Shown one piece after another: positions 5,497 to 7,027 of a stretch of DNA of 7,027 nt; position 1 is the stretch's first letter, and every line of letters begins with the position of its first letter. The stretch is taken from the NCBI GenBank assembly GCA_004376785.1, contig SOIY01000087.1:1-7027 (forward strand), written 5' to 3'. The translations under genes and the position numbers were made by a program. The stretch is from Candidatus Stahliibacteriota bacterium. GTDB lineage: Bacteria > Hydrothermota > Tepidihabitantia > SM23-42. The notes beneath the pieces are model-generated. The model was not told where the DNA came from and made no database searches. It saw only the letters and a list, made by a program, of their open reading frames with translations.

Positions 5497-6738
5497 ATGA
5501 AATTTAATATTAAAGATAAAAAATTAGCTCCAGAGGGTAATAAAAGAATTGATTGGGCAGGATCCAAGATGCCGGTTCTCAGGGTAATCCAGCGAAGATA
5601 TAAAAAAGAGAAACCTTTAAGGAATTGTTGTATAGGTTGCTGTCTGCATGTGACGACTGAGACAGCAAATCTTATGAGAACATTAAAAATTGGTGGCGCT
5701 CGGGTTTTTCTTACTGCCTCAAATCCATTATCTACACAAGATGATGTTGCTGCTGCCCTGGCAATGGATGGAATTGGTGTTTTTGCGCGTAATGGCGAAT
5801 CGCGTAAGGAATACTATAAAAATATGGCGCAGGTTTTAAAGAATAAACCACAGGTATTAATAGATGATGGCGCAGATCTAATTTCAACGGTTCACAAAAG
5901 AAAAATTAAAGGAGTTCTTGGCGGGACCGAGGAGACAACCACTGGTGTGGTTAGATTGAAACAGATGGAGCGCGACAAAGTACTACAATTCCCAATCATT
6001 GCGGTTAATGATTCATTAACAAAGCACCTTTTTGACAACCGCTATGGTACTGGCCAATCAACGATTGATGGGATTTTACGTGCGACAAATATCCTTATCA
6101 GTGGTAGTAATTTTGTGGTTGCAGGTTATGGCTGGTGCGGTAGAGGTCTTGCAATGAGAGCAAAGGGGATGGGTGCCCAGGTTATCGTTACTGAAGTTGA
6201 TCCGGTTAAGGCGCTTGAGGCGCGAATGGATGGATATACAGTTTTACCTATGATTGATGCAGCAAAGATAGGTGATGTTTTTATCACGGTCACCGGTGAT
6301 ATCAGTGTTATAAGAAAAGAACATATGTTGAAGATGAAAAATGGTGCAATCATTGGTAATTCAGGACATTTTGATGTTGAAATTGACAAATCGGGTTTAA
6401 AGAATATTACAAGAAAGAAAAGAGCGATTAGAAATTTTTGTGAAGAATACACGTTAAAAAATGGCAAGAAGATTTATCTGCTGGCTCAAGGAAGGTTGGT
6501 CAATCTCGCTGCGGCTGAGGGGCATCCGGCAATGGTGATGGATATGTCATTTGCCAATCAGGCATTGGCTGTGGAATATATTTTAAATAATCCTAAATTC
6601 GAGAATCGTGTGTATAATCTACCTTTAAAATTGGATGAGAAAATAGCCAGCCTGAAATTGAAATCTATGGGTATTAAGATTGATAAATTAACTCCTGAAC
6701 AGAAACAGTATTTAGCGTCCTGGGAAATAGGAACGTAG
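5497..6738 (+). CDS. ahcY: Adenosylhomocysteinase, archaeal/Thermotoga-like short type
   Basis: Splits S-adenosylhomocysteine reversibly into adenosine and homocysteine with bound NAD, relieving product inhibition of methyltransferases. The 413 residues show CCLHVTTETA (48-57; His51), SNPLSTQDD (75-83), DDGADL (123-128), GGTEETTTGV (142-151; Glu146), NDSLTKHLFDNRYGTGQS (171-188; Lys176 and Asp180), the NAD-binding GYGWCGRG (210-217), TEVDP (232-236), GNSGHFDVEID (287-297; His291) and EGHPAMVMDMSFANQAL (341-357). It ends at YLASWEIGT and lacks the C-terminal Lys/Tyr tail of the eukaryotic-type enzyme; GYGWCGRG in place of GYGDVGKG also marks the short type. In one methanogen a relative prefers S-inosylhomocysteine, so substrate preference is not certain. 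ATG 5497 has AAGGGAG upstream. A GTG at 5467 would add ten residues overlapping metK and is less likely. It is the second gene of the metK unit. Confidence 0.95.
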   Translation: MKFNIKDKKLAPEGNKRIDWAGSKMPVLRVIQRRYKKEKPLRNCCIGCCLHVTTETANLMRTLKIGGARVFLTASNPLSTQDDVAAALAMDGIGVFARNGESRKEYYKNMAQVLKNKPQVLIDDGADLISTVHKRKIKGVLGGTEETTTGVVRLKQMERDKVLQFPIIAVNDSLTKHLFDNRYGTGQSTIDGILRATNILISGSNFVVAGYGWCGRGLAMRAKGMGAQVIVTEVDPVKALEARMDGYTVLPMIDAAKIGDVFITVTGDISVIRKEHMLKMKNGAIIGNSGHFDVEIDKSGLKNITRKKRAIRNFCEEYTLKNGKKIYLLAQGRLVNLAAAEGHPAMVMDMSFANQALAVEYILNNPKFENRVYNLPLKLDEKIASLKLKSMGIKIDKLTPEQKQYLASWEIGT

Positions 6739-7027
6739 ACAATTCAAATACCTAAAATACCTAAACGCCTAAAATATTTAAAGACAACAAAAAATGATGA
6801 GTACAGATTGGTATTGGGTTAGGGACAGGAGGCTGAATATACTAAATGTCATGGGAGTGTTATTTAGCCATTAGCATTTATTCTCTACGAATACGATATT
6901 CAATGTTGAGCAGTGGATTAGGCAAAGAAGGCTGGAGAAATAGCAAAGTTTAGGAATTGTGGCTTAGAGAAATTACTCAAAATTCTTCACAAACATCATA
7001 CCTGGTAGTTGTCTGATTAGACCTTTG
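6739..7027. other. Gene-poor right end
   Basis: I see no supported gene. All frames are broken by frequent stops; the longest ATG-started frame on the plus strand, near 6794, is about 26 codons with no family resemblance. No clear terminator hairpin follows ahcY. A short tandem repeat lies at 6750-6775, and a 5-bp hairpin (GAATA...TATTC) at 6889-6901 is probably incidental. Confidence 0.5.
6750..6775. repeat. Short tandem repeat after ahcY, unit about 9 bases
   Basis: Three adjacent near-copies are visible: ACCTAAAAT (6750-6758), ACCTAAACG (6759-6767) and CCTAAAAT (6768-6775). They begin 11 bases after the ahcY stop codon. The low-complexity style is like the other intergenic repeats in the window, which also sit close to gene ends. 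Confidence 0.6.

Noticed and set aside
6126..6467. 113-codon minus-strand open frame opposite ahcY
   Set aside because: It is antisense to the conserved NAD-binding half of ahcY and has no recognisable domain.
6794..6874. Small plus-strand gene starting ATGATGAGT
   Set aside because: Only about 26 codons, no clear ribosome site and no family resemblance, in a region broken by stops in all frames.

Overview
The window reads as part of a chromosome from an AT-rich, probably uncultured bacterium. The coding density, Shine-Dalgarno sites and sigma70-like promoters are bacterial. The adenosylhomocysteinase is the short archaeal/Thermotoga-like type. A remnant of a CarboxypepD_reg-like surface protein and several AT-rich degenerate intergenic repeats recall FCB-related and candidate-phylum genomes such as WOR-3. 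This placement is an impression from sequence style, not a phylogeny. No rRNA, tRNA, CRISPR array, transposase or integrase was seen.

Layout, left to right. Positions 1-227 are mostly non-coding, with a degenerate AT-rich repeat and a weak open frame running off the left edge on the minus strand. Positions 228-2765 (minus) encode one 845-residue protein that joins an apparently intact Ser/Thr protein kinase domain to a UvrD/PcrA-type SF1 DNA helicase. Positions 2766-3086 are a 321-base gap with repeat-like sequence and a 10-bp inverted repeat. Positions 3087-3953 (minus) encode a protein I recognise as the ARPP-1 (DUF6569) family. Positions 3968-4171 (minus) encode a truncated CarboxypepD_reg-like secreted or surface domain. 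A perfect-hexamer promoter fires leftward into these last two genes. Facing it, a second good promoter fires rightward into metK (4341-5486) and ahcY (5497-6738). The final 289 bases hold a short tandem repeat and no gene I can support.

The right half is a coherent pair from the methyl cycle: MetK makes S-adenosylmethionine, and AhcY removes the S-adenosylhomocysteine left by methyltransferases. The left half is less ordinary. The kinase-helicase fusion is the strongest candidate for something undescribed: a DNA helicase carrying its own signalling domain, near an ARPP-1 gene of unknown biochemistry. Whether the minus-strand genes work together is open, because a repeat-bearing gap separates the kinase-helicase from the ARPP-1 gene.
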